DNA of 64,000 bases from Candidatus Amulumruptor caecigallinarius (GTDB taxonomy: Bacteria; Bacteroidota; Bacteroidia; Bacteroidales; Muribaculaceae): positions 829,676 through 893,675 of the forward strand of contig JAMPDP010000001.1 of assembly GCA_023665605.1 (NCBI GenBank). Reading direction: 5' to 3'. The translations under genes were made by a program, and so were the position numbers. How positions within the stretch are numbered: the first letter of the stretch is position 1; each line of letters begins with the position of its first letter. This document shows positions 32,995 through 42,407 of this stretch, piece by piece. The notes under the pieces are model-generated. The model worked only from the letters and a program-made list of their open reading frames with translations, ran no database searches and was not told the origin of the DNA.

Positions 32995-33711
32995 ATGGGA
33001 AGAGCATTTGAATACCGCAAAGCCCGCAAGCTGAAACGCTGGGGCAATATGTCGCGCACGTTCACCCGCATCGGCAAGGAAATCACCATTGCCGCCAAGG
33101 CCGGCGGTCCCGACCCCGACACCAACCCTCGTCTGCGCGTGCTGATGCAGAACGCCAAGGCCGCCAACATGCCCAAGGACACCGTGGAGCGCGCCATCAA
33201 GAAGGCCACTGACAAGGAAGCCGGCGACTACAAGGAAATCACCTACGAGGGATACGGCCCCCACGGCATCGCCATCTTCGTAGAGGCTGCCACGGACAAC
33301 AACACCCGCACCGTGGCCAACGTGCGCTCCTACTTCAACAAGCACGGGGGCTCGCTTGGCACCCAGGGGTCGCTGACATTCCTCTTTGACCACAAGAGCG
33401 TCTTCAAGATCAAGCCCAAGGAGGGTGTATCGCTCGAAGACCTTGAGCTGGAGCTGATAGACTACGGCGTGGACGAGCTGGAGCATGATGAGGACGAGAT
33501 TATGCTCTACGGCGCATTCGAGGAGTTTGCCAACATCCAGAAGTATCTGGAGGATAACGGCTTCGAGATAGTCAGCGCCGAGTTTGAGCGCATTCCCAAC
33601 GACCTGAAGGAGGTCACTGAGGAGCAGCGCGCCGCCATCGACAAGCTCCTTGAGAAGCTCGAGGAGGATGAGGATGTGCAGAACGTGTTCCACAACATGA
33701 AGGAGGATTGA
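32995..33711 (+). CDS. YebC/PmpR family DNA-binding regulator
   Basis: A 238-residue protein of the TACO1/YebC family. It begins MGRAFEYRKARKLKRWGNM, with NMPKDTVERAIKKA and the family signature YEGYGPHGIAIFVEA. Members have been described as transcription regulators or as helpers of ribosomes at proline-rich stretches. It is the last gene of the serS-pheT group. Confidence 0.95.
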   Translation: MGRAFEYRKARKLKRWGNMSRTFTRIGKEITIAAKAGGPDPDTNPRLRVLMQNAKAANMPKDTVERAIKKATDKEAGDYKEITYEGYGPHGIAIFVEAATDNNTRTVANVRSYFNKHGGSLGTQGSLTFLFDHKSVFKIKPKEGVSLEDLELELIDYGVDELEHDEDEIMLYGAFEEFANIQKYLEDNGFEIVSAEFERIPNDLKEVTEEQRAAIDKLLEKLEEDEDVQNVFHNMKED

Positions 33712-33846
33712 TCTCCCCTCTCCCCCGCAATATCCCGCGAGGCTCCGTGAGAATGTCACGGGGCCTCGGTTGTTGATTGGGGGTGGTGAAAATCTTATAA
33801 ATGTTTAATTGTCACGGCGGGGATGCAGCGGTTTGAAATTTGTTGC

Positions 33847-33854
33847 TAACTTTG
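33847..33854 (+). promoter_or_regulatory. -7 box before the DUF6242 lipoprotein
   Basis: TAACTTTG lies 39 nt before the ATG at 33894. This supports the short start over the longer frame, because the box is inside that frame. No TTG lies at the usual distance. Confidence 0.55.
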
Positions 33855-33893
33855 CAAGCTGAAAACTACGTGTCTTTCCACAACTTCCGTTTC

Positions 33894-35405
33894 ATGAAAC
33901 ATCGGTTAGTCCTTGCGGCTGTCGCTGTCATCGCGCTTGCGAGCACCTTCGGGTGCAACAATAAGGATGATGACGAGGTGGCCGTGGTCAACTATAGCAA
34001 TACCGCCATCACCTCCTTTACGCTTCAGGACAACGACGCTGTGCTGCGCAATCTGAGCACGGTGTTCTTCTCCATCGATCTGGTAGAGGCACAGGTGTTT
34101 AACGCCGACTCTCTGCCGAAGGGCACTGATGTCAGCTCGCTTGCCGTGACCATAGGCACCGGCGTGCTCTCCAAGGCGCAGCTCACCTACAAGGATGCCT
34201 CGGGGGCTGAACAGACCGTTGACTATCTGGCGAACCCCGCCGGGACAATCAACTTTGCCAACGGGCCGGTGAAGCTGGATGTGACCAGCTATGACGGCGC
34301 GGCCTCACGCACCTACACCATCAAGGTGAATGTGCATCAGACTGATGCCGACCTGTTCTATTGGGCCGAGGCCGCCCACTCCGCCCTTCCCACCACACTG
34401 GCCGGACCGCTTACGGGAAGTGCCACTGTGAACTTCAACGGGCACCCCACCGTGCTCACCACCGATGCCACGGGGGCTTGCCTTGCCACGTGCGACGACA
34501 TTGATGCCGCACAATGGAGCTACCTCACGCCCAAGCTCCCCGCCGGGGCTGACCCGGCAAGCTTCACCGCCACGACTGATGCCCTGTGGATAGTGGCTGC
34601 CGGCGAGCTTTACAGCTCCACTGACGGCACTACATGGAGCTCCGCCGCAACGCCGATGGACTGGCTCTACGGCGCATATGGTGACACCGTGACGGGCAAT
34701 GTAAGAAACGCCGACGGCAGTTACAGCCTCGTGACCTACCCGGGAGGAGCCACCACCGCGCTTCCCGCAGGCTTCCCCGTGAGCGGCACCTCACAGCTTG
34801 TGAGCTATGACAACAAGTGGATGGACACCCCGGTGGCGATGATAGCCGGCGGCCGCAAGGCCGACGGCACACTCAGCGGCAACGTATGGGCATATGACGG
34901 GAGCCGTTGGGCCGCAATGAACCGTACGCCGCTCCCCGAAGCCGAGGGGATGACACTCGTGCCCTACTACATCTACCGCACTGCCACCACTACGTGGCAA
35001 TCCACGAAATATCCTGCCATGCTGGTTTTCGGGGGTACTCTTGCCGACGGCACCCTCAACCCCACCCTCTACTACTCCTTAGACTATGGCATGAACTGGA
35101 TAGAGGGACCCGAGACGATGCAGCTCCCGGCCGACCTCGGGCAGTTCAGCGGAGCGCGAGCACTGGTGTACACCCGCACTCTCAGTGCCGACACATGGAT
35201 ACCCTCCGAGGTAAGCACTCTTGCACCGTGGATGACGGCTGCCGCCGCCGAGAGCAATGACACGAACATCCCCGGCGTGACCCCCATCACAGAGTGGGAG
35301 TGCCCTTACATCTACCTCTTCGGTGGCACCGATGCCGCCGGAGCGCTGCGCACCGACATATGGCGCGGCTACATCAACAAGCTGACCTTCAAGCCCCTGC
35401 AATAA
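33894..35405 (+). CDS. DUF6242-type lipoprotein
   Basis: A 503-residue envelope protein with an N-terminal lipoprotein signal: MKHRLVLAAVAVIALAS, then Cys 22 or so followed by NNKDDDE. The acidic residues after the cysteine resemble signals that send Bacteroidetes lipoproteins to the cell surface. The N-terminal domain has the phrase VFFSIDLVEAQVFNADSLP, which I recognise from DUF6242 proteins. The C-terminal part has Kelch-like segments (MIAGGRKADGTLSGNVWAYD, IYLFGGTDAAGALRTD). Function is unknown. It opens the row leading to uppS and bamA. Confidence 0.8.
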   Translation: MKHRLVLAAVAVIALASTFGCNNKDDDEVAVVNYSNTAITSFTLQDNDAVLRNLSTVFFSIDLVEAQVFNADSLPKGTDVSSLAVTIGTGVLSKAQLTYKDASGAEQTVDYLANPAGTINFANGPVKLDVTSYDGAASRTYTIKVNVHQTDADLFYWAEAAHSALPTTLAGPLTGSATVNFNGHPTVLTTDATGACLATCDDIDAAQWSYLTPKLPAGADPASFTATTDALWIVAAGELYSSTDGTTWSSAATPMDWLYGAYGDTVTGNVRNADGSYSLVTYPGGATTALPAGFPVSGTSQLVSYDNKWMDTPVAMIAGGRKADGTLSGNVWAYDGSRWAAMNRTPLPEAEGMTLVPYYIYRTATTTWQSTKYPAMLVFGGTLADGTLNPTLYYSLDYGMNWIEGPETMQLPADLGQFSGARALVYTRTLSADTWIPSEVSTLAPWMTAAAAESNDTNIPGVTPITEWECPYIYLFGGTDAAGALRTDIWRGYINKLTFKPLQ

Positions 35406-35427
35406 CTCCTCTCCCCTCTCCGGATAT

Positions 35428-36135
35428 ATGCTCCCTCACCTGAGTTCACTCCGCCTCCTGCTGACCGCGACAGCCCTGTGGCTCTGCACCGCACTCCCTG
35501 CGCGTGCACAGAACAATGCGCAGTCTGTGGAGGAGCCGTACAAGTTTGACCTCGGCCTTGCGATGGGCATGTCAGGCTATTGGGGCGACCTGAGCAACAA
35601 TATGTTTCAGAACCCCGGGATTGCCGCCACGGCAATGTTCCACTACCGATTTGACACCCGCTGGCTCATCCGCGGGTCGTTCACCGGGGCGTCGCTGAGC
35701 GGCAACAACAAGAAGGCTGACAATGTGTTGCCCGGCGGGATGTATGAGTTTGACGGCGGCTTCTATGCGCTGGATGCCCGTGCGGAGTTCAACTTCTTCA
35801 GCTTCGGCATGGGCGAGACCTACAAGCGGCTCAAGCGCTGGACTCCCTACCTGGCCGTAGGCCTGGGGGGTGCCATGTCGAGCGTGGACTCCTCAACGAG
35901 CTTTGCCATGACCATCCCCATGGCGTTCGGTGCGCGCTACAAAGTGTCAGAGCGCGTGAACCTCGGCGCCGAGTGGAGCTTCATGAAAGTGTTTGGCGAC
36001 AAGGTGGATGGCCACAGCGACCTCACCGGCGTCAAAACCGACTTCATCCGGAGCACCGACTGGGTGTCGACGATACAGATATACTTCACCTACGAATTTG
36101 GCCGTCGCTGCACGGCATGCAACCGCCATGACTGA
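35428..36135 (+). CDS. outer membrane beta-barrel protein, DUF6089-like
   Basis: A 235-residue protein with a signal peptide (cleavage near ALPARAQ) and an 8-stranded-barrel look: alternating strands ending in aromatic residues and the phrase GYWGDLSNN. In Bacteroidales this family is regularly found before uppS and bamA, as here, so an envelope role is likely. It overlaps uppS by 8 nt, suggesting coupling. Confidence 0.8.
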   Translation: MLPHLSSLRLLLTATALWLCTALPARAQNNAQSVEEPYKFDLGLAMGMSGYWGDLSNNMFQNPGIAATAMFHYRFDTRWLIRGSFTGASLSGNNKKADNVLPGGMYEFDGGFYALDARAEFNFFSFGMGETYKRLKRWTPYLAVGLGGAMSSVDSSTSFAMTIPMAFGARYKVSERVNLGAEWSFMKVFGDKVDGHSDLTGVKTDFIRSTDWVSTIQIYFTYEFGRRCTACNRHD

Positions 36136-36892
36136 CCGGGAACAACACTCCACCACAGAGCAGCGGGTCGCGCAGGCGCCCGTGCCACGCCACGTAGCCA
36201 TCATCATGGATGGCAACGGCCGCTGGGCCAAGGCACGCGGCCTTGACCGCTCCGAGGGACACGTGGAGGGGGTACACACCGTGAGGCGCATCACCGAGGC
36301 AGCCTCCGAGGCCGGCGTGGAGTATCTGACCCTCTATGCGTTCTCCACCGAGAACTGGCACCGCCCCGCTGCCGAGGTGGCCGCGCTGATGCACCTGATA
36401 GGTATCGCCATCGAGCGCGAGACCCCCGACCTGATCCGCAACAACGTGCGTCTGACCCTCATCGGCGACCTTGAGCGGATGCCCGCCGACGCGCTGACAC
36501 GCCTGCAAGGGAGCGTCGAGGCCACCTCACACTGCACCGGGCTGACCCTGTGCCTGGCCCTGAGCTACTCGTCACGATGGGAAATCACCGATGCCGCGCG
36601 CCGGCTTGCCGCGGCCGCCGCCGCCGGAGAGATAGACCCTGCCGACATCACCGATGCCACCGTGGCCGCCAGCCTCACCACCGCAACCATGCCCGACCCC
36701 GACCTGCTGATACGCACCGGGGGCGACCACCGCATAAGCAACTTCCTGCTGTGGCAGATAGCCTACGCAGAACTCTACTTCACCGATACATACTGGCCGG
36801 ACTTCACAAAGGAAGACTTCAGGCATGCCCTGAGCTCCTTTGCCGGACGCGAGCGCCGCTACGGCCTCACCTCCGAGCAGGTGAGCGGCTAA
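36128..36892 (+). CDS. uppS: undecaprenyl diphosphate synthase
   Basis: A 254-residue cis-prenyltransferase making the C55 carrier lipid for peptidoglycan and other glycans. The first catalytic motif HVAIIMDGNGRWAKARG is intact, followed by LTLYAFSTENW and the C-terminal PDLLIRTGGDHRISNFLLWQ. The start MTDREQHST at 36128 is chosen; the longer frame is a shadow of the upstream gene. Confidence 0.96.
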   Translation: MTDREQHSTTEQRVAQAPVPRHVAIIMDGNGRWAKARGLDRSEGHVEGVHTVRRITEAASEAGVEYLTLYAFSTENWHRPAAEVAALMHLIGIAIERETPDLIRNNVRLTLIGDLERMPADALTRLQGSVEATSHCTGLTLCLALSYSSRWEITDAARRLAAAAAAGEIDPADITDATVAASLTTATMPDPDLLIRTGGDHRISNFLLWQIAYAELYFTDTYWPDFTKEDFRHALSSFAGRERRYGLTSEQVSG

Positions 36893-36939
36893 GGGTGCCA
36901 TCCATTATCACAACAAGCCATTCATCACATATCCATACA

Positions 36940-39651
36940 GTGACCCTTCCCACACTCCAGACGATATACCGCAGCGCCCTCGTGACGCTGCTGATGACCC
37001 TACTCCCTCTCGGGAGCGCGCTGGCGCAACAGCCTGCCACCGAGAGTGCAGCCGCCGACAGCGCGACCACCGACATCACCACCCTTCCGGCCCCGGTGAC
37101 AACGGCCGTGACCGACACCATTTACAAGCCGACCATCGTCTACTCGCACATACCGCGCACCTATGAGATAGCGGGCATCGCCGTTAACGGTGCCCCCAAC
37201 TATCAGACCGATGTGGTGATAGGTTACAGCGGTCTGCGCGTGGGACAGCACATTGAAATCCCCGGCAACGAAATCCGCGAAGCCTCCAAGCGCCTGTGGG
37301 CCCAGGGACTGTTCGCCAACGTGCAGGTGGCGGTGGCCAAGATGGCTGGCGACAAAGTGTGGCTTGACCTGAATCTGCGCCAGCAGCCGCGCATCGGCAC
37401 CATCACCTGGGAAGGGGTGAAGAAGGGCGAGCAGAAAGACCTGGAGGACCGTCTCAAGCTGGTGAAAGGCAACCAGCTGACGCAGAACATCGTGAACCGC
37501 ACCAAGGATATTATCAAGAAGTACTTTGATGAGAAGGGCTTCCCGAACGCGGCGGTGAAAATCACCACCGAAGAAGACCTCTCCGAGCCCAACTTCATGC
37601 TGGTGACCATCAAGGTGAACCGTCACGACAAAATCAAGGTGCACAAGATCTACGTCGAGGGCAACGAAGTGCTGTCCGACGGCAAGATCAAGAGTGCCAT
37701 GAAGAAGACCAACGAGAATGGCAATCTGCTGAACCTCTTCAAGCAGAAGAAGTTCGTGGAGAGCGACTACCGCGATGACCTCAACCGCATTGTCCAGGCC
37801 TACAACGAGCGCGGCTACCGCGATGCCAAGATAGTGAGCGACAGCGTGGTGCCCTACTCCGAGAACCGCGTGGACGTGCACCTGCGCATTGACGAGGGCG
37901 ACAAATACTATATCCGCTCGATTGACTGGGTGGGCAACACCGTGTACCCCACCGATATGCTCCAGGACCTGCTGGACATGAATCCCGGCGACGTCTACAA
38001 CCAGAAGCGTCTGGAGAAACGTCTGCGCGAGGATGACGATGCCGTGAGCAACGTGTACATGAACAACGGCTACCTGTTCTTCAACCTTGTGCCCATAGAG
38101 CGCAACGTGGCCAACGACTCCATAGACCTGGAGATGCGCATACTCGAAGGACCGCAGGCACGCATCAACAATGTGATAATCAACGGCAACGACCGCCTGT
38201 ATGAGCGCGTGATACGCCGCGAGCTGCGCGTCAAGCCGGGCCAGCTGTTCAGCAAGGAGGACCTGATGCGCTCGGCGCGCGAAATCGCCGCCACGGGTCA
38301 CTTCAACCCCGAGAACATGGACATCCGCCCCGAGCCTAACGAGGAGGATGGCACGGTAGACATCCTGTTTAACTTGGAGTCAAAGAACAATGACAAGATA
38401 GAGTTCTCGCTGGGATGGGGTCAGACCGGCATCATCGGTCGCGTGGCGCTGTCGTTCACCAACTTCTCGGTGCAGAACCTGCTGCACCCGCGCAACTACA
38501 AGGGCCTGATACCGCAGGGCGACGGCCAGCAGTTCACCATCTCGGCACAGACCAACGCGCGCTACTATCAGTCCTACTCAGTGTCGTTCCTCGACTCATG
38601 GTTCGGCGGGAAGCGCCCCAACGCTCTTAGCGTCAGTGCCTACTTCAGCCGTCAGACCGGCGTGAACTCGTCATACTACAACGACAACTACTACAACAAC
38701 TACTACGGCTACGGCCTGGGCTCGTCGTGGAACAACAACAATAACTACTACAACAACGCCTACGAGTACTCCTACGACCCGAACAAGGTGCTCCAGATGG
38801 CCGGAGTCACGGTGGGCTTCGGCAAGCGTCTGAGCTGGCCTGATGACTACTTCGTGTTCCGCGCCGACCTGACCTACAACTGGTATTACCTGAAAAACTG
38901 GCAGTATCTGTTCGCAATGAGCAACGGTACGTCAAACTCGATAGTGCTTGGTCTGACGCTGGAGCGCAACTCCATAGACAACCCGACGTACACCCGCCGC
39001 GGATCGACGTTCACTCTCAACCTGATGCTGACGCCGCCGTGGAGCGTGTTCCGCAAGAAGAACTGGGAGGAGCTCTACAAGGAGAACACCGATGCCTCGC
39101 GTCAGGAGCTGTACCGCTGGATCGAGTATTGGAAGCTGAAGTTCAAGAGCCGCACCTACACCCCTCTGACCGACCCGACGGGTCAGCACACCCTGGTGCT
39201 GATGACGCGCGCCGACTTCGGTCTGCTGGGCTACTACAACAAGTGGGTCAAGACCCCGTTCGAGACCTTCTACATGGGTGGCGACGGCATGAGCGGCGGC
39301 TACACCTATGCCACCGAGACGATAGCGCTGCGCGGTTATGACAACGGCCAGCTCACCCCCGGCTACCGCATGGGCTACGCCTACGCGCGCCTCGGGGCCG
39401 AGCTCCACTTCCCGTTCCTGCTGCAGCCCACCACCACCATCTATGGTCTGGCGTTTGTGGAGGGGGGTAACGCCTGGACCTCCGTGGGCAGCTTCAACCC
39501 CTTCGACTTGAAGCGGAGCGCGGGTGCGGGTGTGCGCGTGTTCCTGCCGATGGTGGGCATGATGGGTATCGACTGGGGCTACGGCTTCGACAAGGTGTAT
39601 GGCGAGCGTGGCGGCAGCCACTTCCACTTCGTGCTCGGCACCGAGTTCTGA
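36940..39651 (+). CDS. bamA: outer membrane protein assembly factor BamA
   Basis: A 903-residue Omp85 protein that inserts beta-barrels into the outer membrane. A signal peptide (ends LGSALAQ) is followed by a low-complexity linker, several POTRA domains (for example RIGTITWEGVKKGEQKDLEDRLK and YYIRSIDWVGNTVYPTDMLQ) and a 16-strand barrel ending FHFVLGTEF. The start is a GTG at 36940; a GTG at 36895 is possible, and no ATG gives a full signal peptide. The barrel has an unusual Tyr/Asn-rich loop at about residues 578-612. It precedes two OmpH genes, as in other Bacteroidetes. Confidence 0.94.
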   Translation: MTLPTLQTIYRSALVTLLMTLLPLGSALAQQPATESAAADSATTDITTLPAPVTTAVTDTIYKPTIVYSHIPRTYEIAGIAVNGAPNYQTDVVIGYSGLRVGQHIEIPGNEIREASKRLWAQGLFANVQVAVAKMAGDKVWLDLNLRQQPRIGTITWEGVKKGEQKDLEDRLKLVKGNQLTQNIVNRTKDIIKKYFDEKGFPNAAVKITTEEDLSEPNFMLVTIKVNRHDKIKVHKIYVEGNEVLSDGKIKSAMKKTNENGNLLNLFKQKKFVESDYRDDLNRIVQAYNERGYRDAKIVSDSVVPYSENRVDVHLRIDEGDKYYIRSIDWVGNTVYPTDMLQDLLDMNPGDVYNQKRLEKRLREDDDAVSNVYMNNGYLFFNLVPIERNVANDSIDLEMRILEGPQARINNVIINGNDRLYERVIRRELRVKPGQLFSKEDLMRSAREIAATGHFNPENMDIRPEPNEEDGTVDILFNLESKNNDKIEFSLGWGQTGIIGRVALSFTNFSVQNLLHPRNYKGLIPQGDGQQFTISAQTNARYYQSYSVSFLDSWFGGKRPNALSVSAYFSRQTGVNSSYYNDNYYNNYYGYGLGSSWNNNNNYYNNAYEYSYDPNKVLQMAGVTVGFGKRLSWPDDYFVFRADLTYNWYYLKNWQYLFAMSNGTSNSIVLGLTLERNSIDNPTYTRRGSTFTLNLMLTPPWSVFRKKNWEELYKENTDASRQELYRWIEYWKLKFKSRTYTPLTDPTGQHTLVLMTRADFGLLGYYNKWVKTPFETFYMGGDGMSGGYTYATETIALRGYDNGQLTPGYRMGYAYARLGAELHFPFLLQPTTTIYGLAFVEGGNAWTSVGSFNPFDLKRSAGAGVRVFLPMVGMMGIDWGYGFDKVYGERGGSHFHFVLGTEF

Positions 39652-39745
39652 TGCCGTGTTAAACCATCGGCGGCATCCGCGTGTCATAATATAGCGTGAC
39701 GACAGACATCGCACCTCATCCCACAACCTCACATCACCCTCACCA

Positions 39746-40261
39746 ATGAAAAAGATCATAATAGCCCTCTTCGTGGCTCTCATAGGGGCCGCATCGGCGC
39801 AGGCACAGAAGTTTGCCATGGTGGACATGGAGTATATCCTTAAAAACGTGCCGGCCTACGAGATGGCCAACGAGCAGCTCAACCAGCTGTCACTGCGCTG
39901 GCAGAAGGAGCTGGAGACCGCCGCCACCGAGGCACAGACCGCCTATAAGAACTATCAGAACGAGAAAGTCTTCCTGACGGATGCCGTGCAGAAGCAGCGC
40001 GAAGAGGAGATTATCAAGAAGGAGAAGGCAGCCGCAGAGCTCCGCAACAAGTACTTCGGCCCCGAAGGGGAGCTCTACAAGCGCCGTCAGAACCTGTTGA
40101 AGCCTATTCAGGATGACGTGTACAACGCCATCAAGAAGGTAGCTCAGGAGCGGGGCTATCTGGCCATCTTCGACCGCGCGTCGGCACAGGATGTGATTTT
40201 CGCCTCCCCGAAGATTGATGTCAGTGCCGAGGTGCTCGCCAAACTTGGCTATGCCGACTAA
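39746..40261 (+). CDS. OmpH/Skp-like periplasmic chaperone (first copy)
   Basis: A 171-residue Skp family protein: signal peptide (MKKIIIALFVALIGAASAQA), the start of the body QKFAMVDMEYILKNVP, and a long coiled coil of charged residues forming the tentacles. It holds unfolded outer membrane proteins on the way to BamA, encoded just upstream. Confidence 0.93.
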   Translation: MKKIIIALFVALIGAASAQAQKFAMVDMEYILKNVPAYEMANEQLNQLSLRWQKELETAATEAQTAYKNYQNEKVFLTDAVQKQREEEIIKKEKAAAELRNKYFGPEGELYKRRQNLLKPIQDDVYNAIKKVAQERGYLAIFDRASAQDVIFASPKIDVSAEVLAKLGYAD

Positions 40262-40275
40262 TTTACTTACATTTG
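40245..40275 (+). promoter_or_regulatory. promoter of the second ompH gene
   Basis: TTG (40245-40247) and TACATTTG (40268-40275) are separated by 20 nt. The pair overlaps the end of the first ompH gene, so the second copy can be expressed on its own, with a leader of about 35 nt. Confidence 0.7.
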
Positions 40276-40318
40276 CATCGACCTACAAACAACACACAAT
40301 CATCCCCATCCATCCATT

Positions 40319-40825
40319 ATGAAAAAGATTCTTTTGCTGCTCGCCGTGCTCGTCACCCTTCCGCTGTGCGGCATGGCTCAGGCGAAGTTCGGTATAGTTA
40401 ACCCCGAGCCCATCATGCGTGAGCTCCCTGACATGGCTGCTGCCCAGAAGGAGCTTCAGGCCACTGCCCAGAAGTATCAGCGCGAAGACTCCGTGCTCAA
40501 GGCCGAGATTCAGCTCAAGTATGACGACTTCCAGAAGCTGCAGAATGACGCCTCCACCCCCGACGCCATCAAGGAGCGCCGCATGCAGGAGCTCCAGGAG
40601 ATGACCAACAAGCTCCAGCAGTTCACCCAGAACGCCAATCAGGAGATGGCTCGCCAGCAGGAGCAGCTCATGGGCCCGATTCAGGTGAAGCTCGTCAACG
40701 CCATCCGTGCGGTTGGTGAGGCCGGCGGCTACACCTTCATCTTCACCAACGAGATACCCGCCTTCGTCGGCAAGGATGTGATAGACGTCACGGCCGATGT
40801 GCGCAAAAATCTCGGCTTGAAGTAA
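40319..40825 (+). CDS. OmpH/Skp-like periplasmic chaperone (second copy)
   Basis: A 168-residue paralogue of the gene before it: signal peptide ending LCGMAQA, body start KFGIVNPEPIMRELP, then a coiled coil. It has its own promoter inside the first copy. A hairpin (40880-40928) follows and may end the transcript. Confidence 0.93.
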   Translation: MKKILLLLAVLVTLPLCGMAQAKFGIVNPEPIMRELPDMAAAQKELQATAQKYQREDSVLKAEIQLKYDDFQKLQNDASTPDAIKERRMQELQEMTNKLQQFTQNANQEMARQQEQLMGPIQVKLVNAIRAVGEAGGYTFIFTNEIPAFVGKDVIDVTADVRKNLGLK

Positions 40826-40879
40826 CACCGCCACACAAACCTACGGGGCTGATGCGCCAAGGCAAAAGCCCTCAGCCAT

Positions 40880-40928
40880 AACGCCCTTCATCGTGAAGCA
40901 GACAGATTGCACCACGTTGAAGGGCGTT
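40880..40928 (+). terminator. terminator-like hairpin after ompH
   Basis: AACGCCCTTCATCGTG (40880-40895) pairs with CACGTTGAAGGGCGTT (40913-40928), 15 of 16 positions. The following T-run is short (TTTC), so termination may be weak. The GTG alternative start of the next gene falls in the left arm, which favours the ATG at 40944. Confidence 0.5.
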
Positions 40929-40943
40929 TCGCTGTCTGCGTCC

Positions 40944-42362
40944 ATGCGCGGCGGATGGTGGCTTGCGTTGGCGAGTGTGGCGATGGGGATTGCCTTGCTC
41001 CTGAACGGTGCCGGCGAGCAGGTGCAGCTGAGCAGCGTCCGATGGATGTATTACGGGCCTGACACCGAGACCTATTACCTGGGGCGAGTCTCGTGGGTGA
41101 CACCGGTGTATCCGCTGCTGCTGAAAGGGCTCGTGGCGATGTTCGGCCACGGGCATCTGTTTGCGCTCGCCCTGGTGCAAATTTTGCTTTGGGGGCTGGC
41201 GGTAGCGGCGATGTGGCGCATGGGGATGCCTTTGGCCGGGAGATGGGGAATGGCTGCGACCGACTTCTTCGCCCTGTGGCCACCGCTTACGGTGTGGACC
41301 CTCGCGGTGTATGTAGAGCCGGTGGCAATATGCACGATGGTGTACACCGCGCTGTGCCTGTATATGGCGATGAGTCACCGAGGGGGCAGCTCCCGAAGAT
41401 GGATGTGGCTGTTCATACTCTGTGAGCTGGGGCTGATATTGACGCGCCCGGCTTTTGCTTACGTTCCGATAGCAACGTTGCTGACCGGAGTGCTTGCTCC
41501 GGGAGCTGCCAAGTGCCGGCGCAACGGGCGGCAGCTGATAGTCGCCGGGCTTTGCGGGCTTCTATTCGCGGGGACATATACCAGCATCGTGTATTGGCGC
41601 ACGGGGGTGATGACGCCGACCTGTATCAGCGTGACCAACCGCTACTTCATGGCGCGGCGCGCCGGGGTGATTGACCCGGAGCTAAACCCCGACTCCGCCC
41701 AAAGAGTGCATTTCCGGGAGTGCCTGGAGCTCGATGTGCACGTTACCTCCCTGCGGAGGCAACCTTATCGGGCGTGGGGAGAAGTCACCGAGATGCTTGG
41801 ATTGGCTCCTGCGGCATCTCGGCAAGGCGCACTCTCACAGAGTGACAGCCGTGACTCGGGAGGGCGCCACCCCATTGAGTGCCTTGACGAGATGGTGAGC
41901 CGCAGCATCGCCGCGCACCCGGGGCGTTATTGGAGGTCGGTAGCAGAGTCGGCATGCCTTGACCTATATGCAGAACCGCTGGTGAGCGCCGGCAACGGTT
42001 GGCCGTCGCGGCGTGCCGCGCATCCGCTGCAGCATTGGGGCGGACGGGTACAGATGTCGCTCGGACTTACCTTGGGCGCGGGTGTGCTATGGCTTGTCCT
42101 GCTTACCGTGGCCATTTTTATAGTGCCGGGGCGCGGAAACGGCTTGACAGATCGCATCGGGGCCAGACGGTTCCCGCTGTGGCTCGCCCTGTGCTGCCTG
42201 GGGAACGTGGGCACCATCTTCCTCGGGGCACCCTATGACCACAGCCGCCTCTTCGTCGAGTCCATTCCGCTACTGCTCCTTCTGAGTGCCATCGCCCTCC
42301 ATAGCTGCGCACATCAGCTTATAAAGTGGCGCGGGGTTGGGGGATTGGGAGGGTTTTGTTAA
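40944..42362 (+). CDS. polytopic membrane protein, possible GT-C glycosyltransferase
   Basis: A 472-residue protein with about ten hydrophobic segments. An early periplasmic-type loop reads YYGPDTETYYLGRVSWVTP, and TPVYPLLLKG follows; both recall polyprenyl-sugar-dependent glycosyltransferases, but no acidic pair of a known family is certain. A GTG at 40893 could extend it by 17 residues, but that falls in a hairpin. In many relatives murI follows the two ompH genes; here this protein takes the place. Function remains open. Confidence 0.65.
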   Translation: MRGGWWLALASVAMGIALLLNGAGEQVQLSSVRWMYYGPDTETYYLGRVSWVTPVYPLLLKGLVAMFGHGHLFALALVQILLWGLAVAAMWRMGMPLAGRWGMAATDFFALWPPLTVWTLAVYVEPVAICTMVYTALCLYMAMSHRGGSSRRWMWLFILCELGLILTRPAFAYVPIATLLTGVLAPGAAKCRRNGRQLIVAGLCGLLFAGTYTSIVYWRTGVMTPTCISVTNRYFMARRAGVIDPELNPDSAQRVHFRECLELDVHVTSLRRQPYRAWGEVTEMLGLAPAASRQGALSQSDSRDSGGRHPIECLDEMVSRSIAAHPGRYWRSVAESACLDLYAEPLVSAGNGWPSRRAAHPLQHWGGRVQMSLGLTLGAGVLWLVLLTVAIFIVPGRGNGLTDRIGARRFPLWLALCCLGNVGTIFLGAPYDHSRLFVESIPLLLLLSAIALHSCAHQLIKWRGVGGLGGFC

Positions 42363-42367
42363 CTTTG
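42337..42367 (+). promoter_or_regulatory. promoter of galM
   Basis: TTG (42337-42339) and TAACTTTG (42360-42367) are 20 nt apart. The -7 box begins exactly at the stop codon of the upstream gene. The leader to the ATG at 42408 is about 34 nt. Confidence 0.65.
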
Positions 42368-42407
42368 TGGAGGCGGCGAATGAAGATGCCGCCTGCTGCT
42401 TACCGCC

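Noticed and set aside
37000..38301. Open frame of over 400 codons on the minus strand opposite bamA
   Set aside because: It is antisense to a convincing BamA and has the His/Val-rich composition of a shadow frame in GC-rich DNA; no promoter or family match is seen.
40893..40943. GTG start for the membrane protein after ompH
   Set aside because: It lies in the left arm of a 16-bp hairpin, and the ATG at 40944 begins directly before the first membrane helix.
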